Shown: positions 7,589 through 16,003 of the stretch, piece after piece
Numbering within the stretch: the stretch's first letter is position 1
How the letters are laid out: each line of letters begins with the position of its first letter
Source of the DNA: Streptomyces sp. SID8352
Lineage (GTDB): Bacteria > Actinomycetota > Actinomycetes > Streptomycetales > Streptomycetaceae
Assembly: GCF_009862265.1 (NCBI RefSeq)
Contig: NZ_WWGX01000100.1
Span: 1-64,000, forward strand
Direction of reading: 5' to 3'
DNA: 64,000 nucleotides
Notes under the pieces: model-generated
Databases searched by the model: none
Told to the model about the DNA's origin: nothing
What the model saw: only the letters and a program-made list of their open reading frames with translations
Made by a program: the position numbers and the translations under genes

Positions 7589-7617
7589 GCGGCGGTACGA
7601 GCCCCTCGTACCGCCGC
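7589..7617. terminator. Bidirectional terminator hairpin, 13-bp stem
   Basis: GCGGCGGTACGAG and its exact complement flank a 3-base loop, about 60 nt downstream of the Fic-like gene stop and at the right end of the candidate small-RNA region. It can serve the minus-strand gene at 7675 and any plus-strand transcript from the gap. Confidence 0.75.
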
Positions 7618-7674
7618 ATCACTCTGTCGCGGCCACCGGACGCCCGGATGCCCGGAGAGTGCCGGACCCGCCCG

Positions 7675-8499
7675 TCACGCCGCTCCGCGCTGGAGCGCCT
7701 CGCACACAGCCATGGACTCGCGCGCGCCCAGCTCGACCGCCCGGCCGCAGTGGCCGATCCAGGCCGCCATCCCCTCGGGCGTGCCGGAGACATAGCCCTC
7801 CAGGGCCGCCAGATAGGCGGCGCGCCCCAGTTCGGCGTGGCCGACCTCCACCGGGCACACCGACTTCGGGTCCAGGCCGCTGCCGATCAGGACGATGCGG
7901 GCCGCCGCGCGCGCGACCAGGCCGTTGTGCGAGGCGAAGGGACGCAGGGCCAGCAGTTCGCCGTGCACCACGGCCGCTGTGACCAGGGCCGGGGCTGACC
8001 CCCCGGCGATGATCAGCCCGGCCAGCCCGTCCAGCCGTCCGTGCGCCTCCGCCGCGTCCGGCAGCGGCACCTCGACGAAGGGCTCGTCCACCGGCTCACC
8101 GCCCTGCCGCGGACGCCCCACCCGGTCGGCCCCCTCCGCGGCGGCCACCAGATGCAGCCTGGCCAGCACCCGCAGCGGCGACTGCCTCCAGACGGACAGC
8201 AACTGCCCCGCCTCGGCGGTCAGCCGCAGCGCCGCGCCGACGGTGCGCGCCTCGTCGTCGCCGCCGAAGTCGCCCCGCCGGCGCACCTCCTCCAGCGCCC
8301 AGTCCGCGCCGGACAGCGCCGCCGAGCCCCGGGCGCCGCGCAACGCCGCCTCGGAGGTGACCGCGTTGCTGCGGCGCCGCATGATCCGGTGGCCGTAGAC
8401 CCGGTCCACGGCCTTGCGGACGGATTCCACGGACTCGGCCACGCCGGGCAGCTCACCCAGGGCCGCGAGCGGATCGGCGTTCGCGCCTGTCGTACTCAT
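7675..8499 (-). CDS. Fic-domain-like protein with degenerate active site
   Basis: 274-aa cytoplasmic protein often annotated as oxidoreductase or Fic-like in streptomycetes (SCO3559 position). Residues about 185-215 contain LRPFASHNGLVARAAAR, which aligns with the Fic motif HPFxxGNGRxxR but has Arg for the catalytic His, Ser-His for the acidic-Gly pair, and Leu-Val for the Gly-Arg. AMP transfer by the normal mechanism is therefore unlikely. The helical HGELLALRPF lead-in is the usual Fic helix. Start taken at the ATG at 8499 (MSTTGANAD), close to the start of the divergent ATPase gene; an ATG 36 nt upstream is possible. Function unknown. Confidence 0.75.
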   Translation of the reverse strand: MSTTGANADPLAALGELPGVAESVESVRKAVDRVYGHRIMRRRSNAVTSEAALRGARGSAALSGADWALEEVRRRGDFGGDDEARTVGAALRLTAEAGQLLSVWRQSPLRVLARLHLVAAAEGADRVGRPRQGGEPVDEPFVEVPLPDAAEAHGRLDGLAGLIIAGGSAPALVTAAVVHGELLALRPFASHNGLVARAAARIVLIGSGLDPKSVCPVEVGHAELGRAAYLAALEGYVSGTPEGMAAWIGHCGRAVELGARESMAVCEALQRGAA

Positions 8500-8596
8500 G
8501 GGTATGACCCTACGCACCCGGGTGCCGCACCCCACGAAGGAGTGGTCTTAGTCACGCGCCCCCGGCCTCGCGCGCCACACACCGCCAGCACACCAC

Positions 8597-8602
8597 TACG
8601 CT
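8597..8602 (+). promoter_or_regulatory. -10 element (TACGCT) before leaderless ATPase gene
   Basis: TACGCT lies 8 nt before the ATG at 8611, with no Shine-Dalgarno sequence in between (CTTGGTGAAC). An alternative GTG at 8605 is too close to the -10, so the ATG is preferred and the mRNA is probably leaderless. Confidence 0.45.
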
Positions 8603-8610
8603 TGGTGAAC

Positions 8611-9591
8611 ATGAAAATTGCTTTCGTCGGGAAGGGCGGCAGCGGCAAGACCACCCTGTCCTCCCTGTTCATCCGCCATCTCGCCGCCGCCGGCGCGCCC
8701 GTCGTCGCCATCGACGCCGACATCAACCAGCACCTCGGGGCCGCGCTGGGCCTGGATGAGGCGGAGTCGGCCGCGCTGCCCGCGCTGGGCGAGCACCTCC
8801 CTCTGATCAAGGACCATCTGCGCGGTTCCAACCCGCGCATCGCCTCCGCCGAGACGATGATCAAGACGACCCCGCCGGGCGAGGGTTCGCGCCTGCTGCG
8901 GGTGCGCGGGGACAACCCCGTCTACGACGCGTGCGCCCGGCCGGTGGAACTGGACGGCGGCTCCGTGCGCCTGATGGTGACCGGCCCCTTCACCGACGCC
9001 GACCTGGGGGTCGCCTGCTACCACTCCAAGACCGGGGCGGTGGAACTGTGCCTCAACCATCTGGTCGACGGCCGGGACGAATACGTCGTGGTCGACATGA
9101 CGGCGGGCTCGGACTCGTTCGCCTCCGGCATGTTCACCCGCTTCGACCTCACCTTCCTGGTGGCGGAGCCGACCCGGAAGGGGGTCTCCGTCTACCGCCA
9201 GTACAAGGAGTACGCCCGCGACTTCGGTGTGGCGCTCAAGGTCGTCGGCAACAAGGTGCAGGGCCCGGACGACCTCGACTACCTGCGCGAGCAGGCCGGT
9301 GACGACCTGCTCACGACCGTGGGGCACTCGGACTGGGTGCGCGCCATGGAGAAGGGCCGCCCACCCCGCTTCGGCCTCCTGGAGGACGCCAACCGGGACG
9401 CGCTGCGCGCCCTGCACACCGCGGTGGACGCCACCCATGAGCTGCGCGACTGGGAGCGGTACACGCACCAGATGGTGCACTTCCACCTCAAGAACGCCCG
9501 GAGCTGGGGCAACGAGCGCACCGGTGCCGACCTGGCCGCCCAGGTCGACCCCGGCTTCGTGCTCGGCGAGGGGATCGCCGCCCCGGCGTGA
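8611..9591 (+). CDS. CooC/ParA-like P-loop ATPase
   Basis: 326-aa soluble ATPase of the SIMIBI class. It begins MKIAFVGKGGSGKTTLSSL, a perfect deviant Walker A with the signature Lys (KGGxGKT), followed by Walker A-prime VVAIDADINQ (about residue 36) and switch VVVDMTAGSD near residue 168. CooC-type relatives assist metal-cofactor insertion, but no partner metalloenzyme is nearby, so the target is unknown. Divergent from the Fic-like gene with 111 bp between starts; this pair is conserved in streptomycetes as I recall (SCO3559-SCO3560). Confidence 0.85.
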   Translation: MKIAFVGKGGSGKTTLSSLFIRHLAAAGAPVVAIDADINQHLGAALGLDEAESAALPALGEHLPLIKDHLRGSNPRIASAETMIKTTPPGEGSRLLRVRGDNPVYDACARPVELDGGSVRLMVTGPFTDADLGVACYHSKTGAVELCLNHLVDGRDEYVVVDMTAGSDSFASGMFTRFDLTFLVAEPTRKGVSVYRQYKEYARDFGVALKVVGNKVQGPDDLDYLREQAGDDLLTTVGHSDWVRAMEKGRPPRFGLLEDANRDALRALHTAVDATHELRDWERYTHQMVHFHLKNARSWGNERTGADLAAQVDPGFVLGEGIAAPA

Positions 9592-9640
9592 CGGCGACAC
9601 CCGTCGGCGACGGATCGGCGGCCCAACCGCCCGGCCTGCG

Positions 9641-10918
9641 CTACTGCTTGGCGGCGGGCGCCCCGGGGACGCCCTTCGGCGCGGGGGCGGGGTCGGCCGA
9701 CAGGAAGGACGCCCAGCCCTGCTCGGGGGCCTCGCCGACGGTGAGGGTGCGCAGCTTCTTCAGGACCTTGGGGTCCTGGGCGTCAAGCCAGTCCGCGAGC
9801 TGCCGGAAGGACACGCAGCGCACCTCCTTCCTGTTGCACACGTCCTTGACCACCTCCTCCACGGCGTTCATGTAGGTGCCGCCGTTCCAGGACTCGAAGT
9901 GGTTGCCGATGATCAGCGGCGCGCGGTTGCCGTCGTAGGCCCGCTGGAAGCCCCGCAGCAGGCTGTCGCGCATCTGGTCGCCCCAGCGGTCGAACATGGC
10001 CGGGTCGCCCTGGGTGGCGGTGCCCGACTGGTTGACCATGAAGTTGTAGTCCATGGTGAGCTGTTCGAAGGTGTGGCCGGGGAACGGCACGAGCTGCATG
10101 GACAGGTCCCAGAGGCCGTTCTTCTTCCCCGGCCAGACCTGGTTGTTCACCCCGCTGCTGTCGTAGCGGAAGCCCATCTCACCCGCGGCCCGGGTGAAGT
10201 TGTCCTGGCCCTCCAGGCACGGGGTGCGGGCGCCGATCAGCTCCTTGTCGTAGTCGAAGGGCAGCGGGGAGGCGTTCTTCGAGCCGGTGTTGGTCTTCCA
10301 GGTTTTGACGAACTGCTTGGCCTGGCTGATCTCGCTCTTCCACTCCTCGACGGACCACTCCCCGACGCCGCCGCCCGCGCCGCAGAAGTGGCCGTTGAAG
10401 TGGGTGCCGATCTCGTTGCCCTCCTGCCAGGCGAGACGGAGCTGCTTCACGGTGTCGGCGATGCCCTGCTCGTCGTTGAAGCCGATGTCGGAGCGGCCCG
10501 GGGAGTGCTGCGGGGGCTGGTACTGGTCGCGGTCCTTCTCGGGCAGCAGATACACGCCGCTCAGGAAGTACGTCATGGTGGCGTTGTTCTCCTTGGCCAC
10601 CTCGCGGAAGTGCGAGAACAGCTTCTGGCTGTCCTCGCCCGCGCCGTCCCACGAGAACACCACGAACTGCGGGGGCTTCTGGCCGGACTTGAGACGTTCG
10701 GCGCGGGGCAGGTGCGGCTGGGCGCCGGTGTAGGCGGTTGAGCCGTCACCGATCAGCCGGACGGCGTTCTTCGGGGCGGGCGCCGCCTTTCCCTTCTCCC
10801 TGCCGGGGTCCCCCCCGGCCGGAGCGGAACCATCGGTGCCGGCCCCGCAGCCGGCTAGCGAGACGGCACAGACCGCGGCGACCACTGCGCCCGCGGCGAT
10901 CCTCTGGGTGGCGGCCAT
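9641..10918 (-). CDS. Secreted lipoprotein with polysaccharide-deacetylase-like domain
   Basis: 425-aa exported lipoprotein. Signal peptide MAATQRIAAGAVVAAVCAVS ends in the lipobox LAGC (Cys24). The domain from about residue 85 resembles the NodB/CE4 fold: FSWDGAG supplies the catalytic-type Asp and THFNGHF supplies the His-x3-His zinc pair, then a region with several Trp/Cys. Family enzymes remove acetyl groups from cell-wall polymers or polysaccharides; the exact substrate is not readable. The chosen ATG at 10918 gives a clean signal peptide; an upstream ATG at 11071 would put 51 extra residues in front of it. Monocistronic, facing the ATPase gene convergently. Confidence 0.82.
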   Translation of the reverse strand: MAATQRIAAGAVVAAVCAVSLAGCGAGTDGSAPAGGDPGREKGKAAPAPKNAVRLIGDGSTAYTGAQPHLPRAERLKSGQKPPQFVVFSWDGAGEDSQKLFSHFREVAKENNATMTYFLSGVYLLPEKDRDQYQPPQHSPGRSDIGFNDEQGIADTVKQLRLAWQEGNEIGTHFNGHFCGAGGGVGEWSVEEWKSEISQAKQFVKTWKTNTGSKNASPLPFDYDKELIGARTPCLEGQDNFTRAAGEMGFRYDSSGVNNQVWPGKKNGLWDLSMQLVPFPGHTFEQLTMDYNFMVNQSGTATQGDPAMFDRWGDQMRDSLLRGFQRAYDGNRAPLIIGNHFESWNGGTYMNAVEEVVKDVCNRKEVRCVSFRQLADWLDAQDPKVLKKLRTLTVGEAPEQGWASFLSADPAPAPKGVPGAPAAKQ

Positions 10919-11071
10919 GTTCCGCCCACCTTCTTCCTTCTCTCGGGCCAACGCCGATGACGGCGATGCCGGTGATTCGGCTGCCGGGGCCGCGCGGGCC
11001 GTCGGCGCCGCCAAGCTGGCACGAGGGCGGAAATGAATTAGTACGACAAGCCGATGAAAAGACTGATTCAC

Positions 11072-11627
11072 CCTTTAGAGGGAGCTATTGCTTCATATGC
11101 TCGAAAAGTTCTTGCCCGTTCTTTACTCTGAATTACGGGTCGTTTACCGAACGCGTCCGATTACCCCGCCGTGCCGAGCCCGCCCCTCTCGCCCGGCAGG
11201 GGCGCCCCCTCGGCCGCGGGCGAGCGGCCCGGAGGGATCAGCGACACGGGCCGGCGGTACCGGTGAGCGGCCCCGGCCCGTCGCGCGGGTCGGCGGCTGG
11301 TCGGCAGTGCCAAGGGACAGGAGGATCCGAAGGAGCGGGAACGGCAGGAGAGATGGATGGGATGGGAGGTATCGGAGAGACCGGAGGAATCGACTGGAGA
11401 GGCCTGACGGGCCAGATGGACCGCTCGGTCCGCAGCACCCGGACGGAGCGGGACGAGCGGACGTCTCGGACACACCGGGCGGGCCCGGACTCACCGGGTG
11501 GCTCGGACCCGCGGTGCGCGCTCGGACTCACCGGGCGGGCTCGGGCGGGTCAGACAGCCCAGGACGGCCCGGATGGACCGGACACCTCAGACGGATCAGA
11601 AGGAACGGATCAGAAGGAGAGGAAGAC
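11072..11627. other. Gene-free divergent region with degenerate GGA/GAT repeats
   Basis: 11030-11160 is an AT-richer stretch, likely holding the divergent promoters of the deacetylase and SulP genes. 11200-11627 consists of purine-rich degenerate short repeats (GGAGAGATGGATGGGATGGG-like, then GGACCGGAC/GGATCAGAAGGA-like units). All frames give Gly/Pro/Asp/Arg-rich low-complexity text with no start/ribosome-binding-site logic, so I do not call a gene. The SulP ORF is open through part of this region in frame but the good ribosome-binding site is at 11617. Confidence 0.6.
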
Positions 11628-14138
11628 ATGCCTGCCTGCGTGCCCTCCCGGGCCGAATCGGCCCGGATCGCCTACTCGCATCCTCCGCACAGCCCGCCGC
11701 GCGGACGCTTCCCCCGCCCACGGATCGCCGGCGCCGACGTCTCGGCCTCGATATCGGTCTTCCTGATCGCTCTCCCCCTCTCCCTGGGCATCGCCCTCGC
11801 CACCGGGGCCCCGCTCCAGGCCGGTCTGGTCGCCGCCGCCGTCGGCGGGATCGTCGCCGGATGGGTCGGGGGATGCCCCCTCCAGGTCAGCGGGCCCGCC
11901 GCCGGGCTGACCGTGGTCACGGCCGACCTCATCCAGCGCTACGGGTGGCGGACGACCTGCGCCATCACCGTCCTCGCCGGGCTCTCCCAACTCGCCCTGG
12001 GCTGCCTGCGGGTGGCGCGCACCGCGCTCGCCGTCAGTCCCGCGGTCGTCCATGGCATGCTCGCCGGCATCGGCATCACCATCGCCGTCGCCCAGCTCCA
12101 CATCGTCCTGGGCGGCACCCCGCACAGCTCCGTCCCGGACAACCTGCGCGCGCTGCCCGCCCAACTGGCCGCTCTCCGGCCCGCCGACCTCGCGGTGAGC
12201 GTGCTGACACTGACCCTGCTGGCGTCCTGGCCCAAGATCCCGGGCCGGTTCGGACGAGCGGCGGGAAGACTTCCGGCCGCTCTGGTCGCGGTCGTCGGCG
12301 CCACGGCCGTCGTCGCCCTCCTCGGGCTGCGGGTGCCCGAGGTCGACCTGCCCTCATGGAGCAGCCACGCCCTGGCCACCCTGCCCGAGGGGCCGGTGCT
12401 CGGGCTGGCGGCCGCCGTGCTCACCACCACGCTGGTGTGCAGTGTGCAGTCCCTGCTGGGCGCGGTCGCCGTGGACAAGCTCGTGGCCGCCCGTCCCGGG
12501 CCACCACCCGGGATCCGGCGCTCCCGGCTCGACCGGGAGCTGCTCGGCCAGGGCGCGGCCAACATCGTCTCCGGGACGCTCGGCGGGCTGCCCATCGCCG
12601 GTGTGGCGGTGCGCAGTTCGGCCAACGTCCGGGCCGGGGCCGTCAGCAGGAACTCCACGATGCTCCACGGCGCCCTCGTGGTGGTCGCCGCGCTGCTGCT
12701 GGTCCCCGTGCTGGAGCTGATCCCGCTGCCCTCGCTGGCAGCCCTGGTGATGGCCGTGGGCGCCAGGATGGTGTCACTGCACCACATCCGCACGGTGACC
12801 CGTCATCGCGAGGCGCCCGTCTACGCCGCCACCACGGGCGGGGTGGTGTTCCTGGGCGTCCTGGAGGGCGTCGCGCTGGGCATCGCCGTGGCCGTCGGTG
12901 TCGCCCTGCACCAACTGGCGCGGACCCGCATCACCCATGAGGAGACGGACGGGGTCCACCGCGTCCGGGTGCGCGGCCAGTTGACCTTCCTCGCGGTGCC
13001 ACGGCTCAGTCGCGTGCTGCACCAGGTGCCCCAGGGAAGCGACGCGGTCGTGGAGTTGGACGGGTCGTTCATGGACCACGCGGCGTACGAGACGCTGCAG
13101 GACTGGCAGCGGACCCACACCGCTCAGGGGGGCGGCAGCATTCGTCTGACCGGTTCCCGTCCCTCGTCGGGCGGGCCGTTGAGCACCGGGTTCCCGGACA
13201 CCGGTCCCTCCGGCACCGGCACTCTGCACGGCGGGCCGTTGAGCAGCGACTCCTCGGGCGCGGAACCGGCGGGTACCGGGCCGTCGGCCGGGCCGGGCCG
13301 GGGAGCGCACACCGCTTCGGGGGCCCGGCCAACCGGGGAGCCACCCGACGGGCCGCGCGGCGGGGCACGTGGCCGGCCCCGTCCCGGGGCGCATCTCGGC
13401 CCGGACACCGCAGAAGCCGCTCCCGGCGGCGGTGACGCGCGCGGGGCCTTCGCCGTCCCGGCGGACGGTGTCGTCACGGCCGGTCTCCGCACACCGGCTG
13501 CCGCTGATGTCAACGGCGTTCCCGGTCCCCCCGACCTCCCCGGTGATCTCCGAGTCCCGCGCGCCCTCGGAAGCCCGGGAGACCCCGGAGCGCTGGGAGA
13601 CCCCGGAACCCCGGGAGAGCCCGGAGCGCTGGGAGACTCCGGAGCACTGGGAGAGCCCGGTGCGGCGGTCGTCCCAGGAGCGCCGGGAGACCTCGGATCG
13701 CCGGGCGGTCCAAGAGCCCTCGGAGACCCGTACGGCGCGGGGACCCCAGGCGCCGCCGGAACTGCCGGCATCACCGGGGCCCCCGAAGACGCACGTCTCT
13801 TCGGTTGGCGCGGCCCCACCCACCGCCTTCGGCGCCTGGCGGGGCGTCGGCGGGACCGATCACGGGATGGGGCCACGCCGGCACCCTCGTCGGCGGACCT
13901 GGCCGCGCTCACCGTCGAGTTGCAACGTGTCCGGCGCGTGGTCGAGGCCGGGTTCAGCCGTACCGACGGCGCCCTCATCCCCCTGACGGGGCGGTACGAC
14001 CGGGCCGATCGGGCCCTGGACGACCACGCGGCCCGTCTCGACGCTCTGGAGCGTCACCGGCGGCCGCTGCTGTTCCTGGCCGCGCTGACCGGGATCGTCG
14101 CCCTCGCCGTGAGCGTGTGGCAGGTCCTGGCGCACTGA
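11628..14138 (+). CDS. SulP-family anion transporter with collagen-like tail
   Basis: 836-aa membrane protein. Residues about 35-430 form the SulP permease: SASISVFLIALPLSLGIALA, the PLQVSGPAAGLTV motif and NIVSGTLGGLPIAG are typical, with about 12 hydrophobic segments. A STAS-like domain follows (about 440-510, VVELDGSFMDHAAYETL). The remaining 325 residues are unlike ordinary SulP proteins: a Gly/Ser/Pro-rich linker, a Gly-x-x collagen-like run at about 645-725 (units such as GDPGALGDPG), then a coiled-coil-like segment (ALTVELQRVRRVVEAGF) and one terminal membrane helix. No carbonic-anhydrase domain is present, though many bacterial SulP fusions have one. Start at 11628 is set by GGAGAGGAAGAC. 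Substrate (sulfate, bicarbonate or other) is not decided by sequence. Confidence 0.82.
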   Translation: MPACVPSRAESARIAYSHPPHSPPRGRFPRPRIAGADVSASISVFLIALPLSLGIALATGAPLQAGLVAAAVGGIVAGWVGGCPLQVSGPAAGLTVVTADLIQRYGWRTTCAITVLAGLSQLALGCLRVARTALAVSPAVVHGMLAGIGITIAVAQLHIVLGGTPHSSVPDNLRALPAQLAALRPADLAVSVLTLTLLASWPKIPGRFGRAAGRLPAALVAVVGATAVVALLGLRVPEVDLPSWSSHALATLPEGPVLGLAAAVLTTTLVCSVQSLLGAVAVDKLVAARPGPPPGIRRSRLDRELLGQGAANIVSGTLGGLPIAGVAVRSSANVRAGAVSRNSTMLHGALVVVAALLLVPVLELIPLPSLAALVMAVGARMVSLHHIRTVTRHREAPVYAATTGGVVFLGVLEGVALGIAVAVGVALHQLARTRITHEETDGVHRVRVRGQLTFLAVPRLSRVLHQVPQGSDAVVELDGSFMDHAAYETLQDWQRTHTAQGGGSIRLTGSRPSSGGPLSTGFPDTGPSGTGTLHGGPLSSDSSGAEPAGTGPSAGPGRGAHTASGARPTGEPPDGPRGGARGRPRPGAHLGPDTAEAAPGGGDARGAFAVPADGVVTAGLRTPAAADVNGVPGPPDLPGDLRVPRALGSPGDPGALGDPGTPGEPGALGDSGALGEPGAAVVPGAPGDLGSPGGPRALGDPYGAGTPGAAGTAGITGAPEDARLFGWRGPTHRLRRLAGRRRDRSRDGATPAPSSADLAALTVELQRVRRVVEAGFSRTDGALIPLTGRYDRADRALDDHAARLDALERHRRPLLFLAALTGIVALAVSVWQVLAH

Positions 14139-14162
14139 CGTACCGGGCGCGCGGCCGACGTT

Positions 14163-14213
14163 CCGTCGCACCACGTCCACCGCACCACGTGTCCACCGCA
14201 CCACGTCCTACCG
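14163..14213. repeat. Short direct repeat (CACCGCACCACGT-like), three copies
   Basis: Between the SulP stop and the GntR stop the units GTCGCACCACGTCC, ACCGCACCACGTGTCC and ACCGCACCACGTCC follow each other. No gene is visible in 14139-14386; a terminator is likely somewhere in this convergent gap (GCACCCGTAGGTGC at about 14264 is a candidate stem). Confidence 0.6.
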
Positions 14214-14386
14214 CGCCGCGTTCCCGCACACGATGTCCCCGTACGCCCACCGCACCCGTAGGTGCGAGGGCGTGCGGGGACGGTGTCCGGTGGTGGCGGC
14301 GGCCGGACCCGGCGGGGTTCCGGTGATGCCCACGGGCTCCCGCCCGCCGGGCCCGCCCGCGCCCTCGGGGCCGAACGGCCGGGTGA

Positions 14387-15163
14387 CTACGCCTCGTCGA
14401 GGTCGACGGCGTAGTCGACGATGGTCGTGTCCGCGCGGCGGACTATCGGGTGGGCCACCTCGACGACGCGTCCGCCCTCGGCGATGTGCCGGCGCGTTAT
14501 CCGGAACACGGGTACGCCCTTGCCGATGCGCAGCGCCTCGACCTCTTCCGGCGTGGGCATGCCGCCGCGCAGCGACTCCGTCACGCGGACGACGCGTATG
14601 CCGAGCGTGGCGAGTTGGGCGGCGGTGCCACCGGGCCACGGTTCGAGCAGCGGGTCGGCGACGGGCGTACCGACCACGTCGGACCAGCGGACGTAGCTGG
14701 TGCTCATCTGGGTGGGCACATCGTTGTCGTAGACGACGAAATGCCGGGCGAGCAGGCGCAGTCCGGGCTCCGTCTCGAAGAGGGCGGCGAGTTCGCCGTC
14801 CGCCTCCGTCCGTTCGAACCGCTTGTCGAGCCGGTACTCGGACCACCCGAGGCCCTGGGCTCGGGCCGCCGCGCCGGCCGCGCCCGCGGGGCCCTTCCAC
14901 CGGTAGCGGTCCAGGGCGAGCCGCTGCACCGGGGGCCGGGCCCGGACGAGGGTGCCCGCGCGGGCACGGGACTCGATCAGCCCCTCGACGCGCAGCAGTC
15001 CGAGCGCCTGCCGGACGGTGGGCTCGGACACGTCGTGCGTCTCGGCGAGCTGCGGCAGCGTGGGCAGCCTGTCGCCCGGCCGGTACCCGTCGGCTCCCGC
15101 GGTGATGCGGTCGCGCAGCTCACGCGCGATCCGCATGTAGCCAGGCTCGTCGGTACGTGCCAC
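14387..15163 (-). CDS. GntR/HutC-family transcription regulator
   Basis: 258-aa regulator. N-terminal winged helix-turn-helix (YMRIARELRDRITAG...LPQLAETHDVSEPTVRQAL, residues about 8-55, wing GTLVRARPP) followed by a UTRA effector-binding domain (about 95-250), the HutC subfamily plan. Family members bind small ligands and usually repress neighbouring genes. GTG at 15163 is chosen since GGAGGGAGGC lies 8 nt upstream; the frame is open to an ATG at 15250 but that would cover the likely operator. Divergent from the small-protein cassette at 15300, and an inverted repeat lies between the two (15195-15264), so it probably controls that cassette and itself. Confidence 0.9.
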   Translation of the reverse strand: MARTDEPGYMRIARELRDRITAGADGYRPGDRLPTLPQLAETHDVSEPTVRQALGLLRVEGLIESRARAGTLVRARPPVQRLALDRYRWKGPAGAAGAAARAQGLGWSEYRLDKRFERTEADGELAALFETEPGLRLLARHFVVYDNDVPTQMSTSYVRWSDVVGTPVADPLLEPWPGGTAAQLATLGIRVVRVTESLRGGMPTPEEVEALRIGKGVPVFRITRRHIAEGGRVVEVAHPIVRRADTTIVDYAVDLDEA

Positions 15164-15194
15164 GGCGCTGCCTCCCTCCGGGTGATCCTCGGCC

Positions 15195-15264
15195 TTTCTG
15201 ATGACACATATTGCACGGATCGGCTTGACCGACGCCAACCATCCCGCCACTGTGTAATCAGAAA
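15195..15264. promoter_or_regulatory. Candidate GntR operator: inverted repeat TGTGT(C/A)ATCAGAAA
   Basis: TTTCTGATGACACA (15195-15208) is the reverse complement, at 13 of 14 positions, of TGTGTAATCAGAAA (15251-15264). In addition GTAATCA occurs at 15254 and again at 15275, 21 bp (two helical turns) apart. All lie in the AT-rich divergent promoter gap. Seen directly; binding by the adjacent GntR protein is inference. Confidence 0.6.
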
Positions 15265-15299
15265 CGCGATATCAGTAATCACAAAAGTGGGGGCGGCCC

Positions 15300-15641
15300 A
15301 TGGCCGAGTGCGGTTGCGGACAGTCGTGGCAGCGCGCCTTCAAGGGGCTGCCGCAGCAGGCGCGGACTGCACGCCGATGGGCGGGCAGTCGTGCCGAGCA
15401 CGCCGATGCCGAGCAGATTCTCGGCGAGTTGTTCGCGGCGGTGCTTTCGACCGGGCCCGACCTCGTCACGGTCACCGTGTCGACGGCCGGCAGCCGAGTC
15501 CGGATCACCGTGACCGGCTCCGAACACCTGCCCGCCCGCCTTCCGTCCGGTCTCGGCCGCACCATCGTCGCCGCCCTGTCCGCCCGTTCCGGGACGACCC
15601 CGGACGGCTGCGGGCTCTGGGCCCAGCTCACAACGGAGTGA
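15300..15641 (+). CDS. Small degenerate HATPase-like protein
   Basis: 113-aa protein starting 7 nt after a GGGGG ribosome-binding site. Its second half (ILGELFAAVLSTG ... VTVTVSTAGSRVRITVTG ... GLGRTIVAALSARSG ... GLWAQL) follows the layout of RsbW-like anti-sigma ATPases (N box, G1, G2, terminal strand) but the N-box Asn and the G1 Asp-Gly motif are missing, so it probably cannot bind ATP normally. The N-terminus CGCGQSWQRAFKGL may carry a metal or DNA-contact role. First gene of a three-gene cassette divergent from a GntR regulator, a grouping I believe recurs in streptomycetes with unknown purpose. Confidence 0.7.
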   Translation: MAECGCGQSWQRAFKGLPQQARTARRWAGSRAEHADAEQILGELFAAVLSTGPDLVTVTVSTAGSRVRITVTGSEHLPARLPSGLGRTIVAALSARSGTTPDGCGLWAQLTTE

Positions 15642-15643
15642 AC

Positions 15644-16003
15644 ATGAACCTCCCGCCCACTCCGGGCACCCGTCCGGAGCAACCGCAGGCGAGCCCCGAG
15701 AGGCTCGGTACGACCATGCTGGCCCTGCCGACGACGCGCCTGCTCTCCGACGACCAGCGCGACGGCCGGGCCTGCCCCTGGTGCGCGGCCCCGGTCACCG
15801 AGGACACCGGCATCGACCTGGGCACCCGCCCCGGTCCGCTCGGCATCCCCATCCACCCCCGGGGCTGCGCGCCCTGCGTGCACCGCGTCGCGCACCACAC
15901 CTACCACCGGCACAGCACCTACTGCCAGCGCTGCGAGCGCGACCCGGCCCAGTGCGAGGCACGCCGCACCCTGCGCCGCCTCGCCCAGGAAGGCACCCGA
16001 TGA
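15644..16003 (+). CDS. Small Cys-rich (zinc-ribbon-like) hypothetical protein
   Basis: 119-aa protein with CPWCAAPV (about residue 44), CAPCVHRVAHHTYHRH and CQRCERDPAQC near the C-terminus, so eight Cys with several His: a probable zinc-binding protein. It follows the previous gene with 2 nt between stop and ATG; a GTG at 15638 overlapping the stop is an alternative start. Its TGA overlaps the ATG of the next ORF (ATGA at 16000), so the three are translationally coupled. No known family recognised; function unknown. Confidence 0.7.
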   Translation: MNLPPTPGTRPEQPQASPERLGTTMLALPTTRLLSDDQRDGRACPWCAAPVTEDTGIDLGTRPGPLGIPIHPRGCAPCVHRVAHHTYHRHSTYCQRCERDPAQCEARRTLRRLAQEGTR

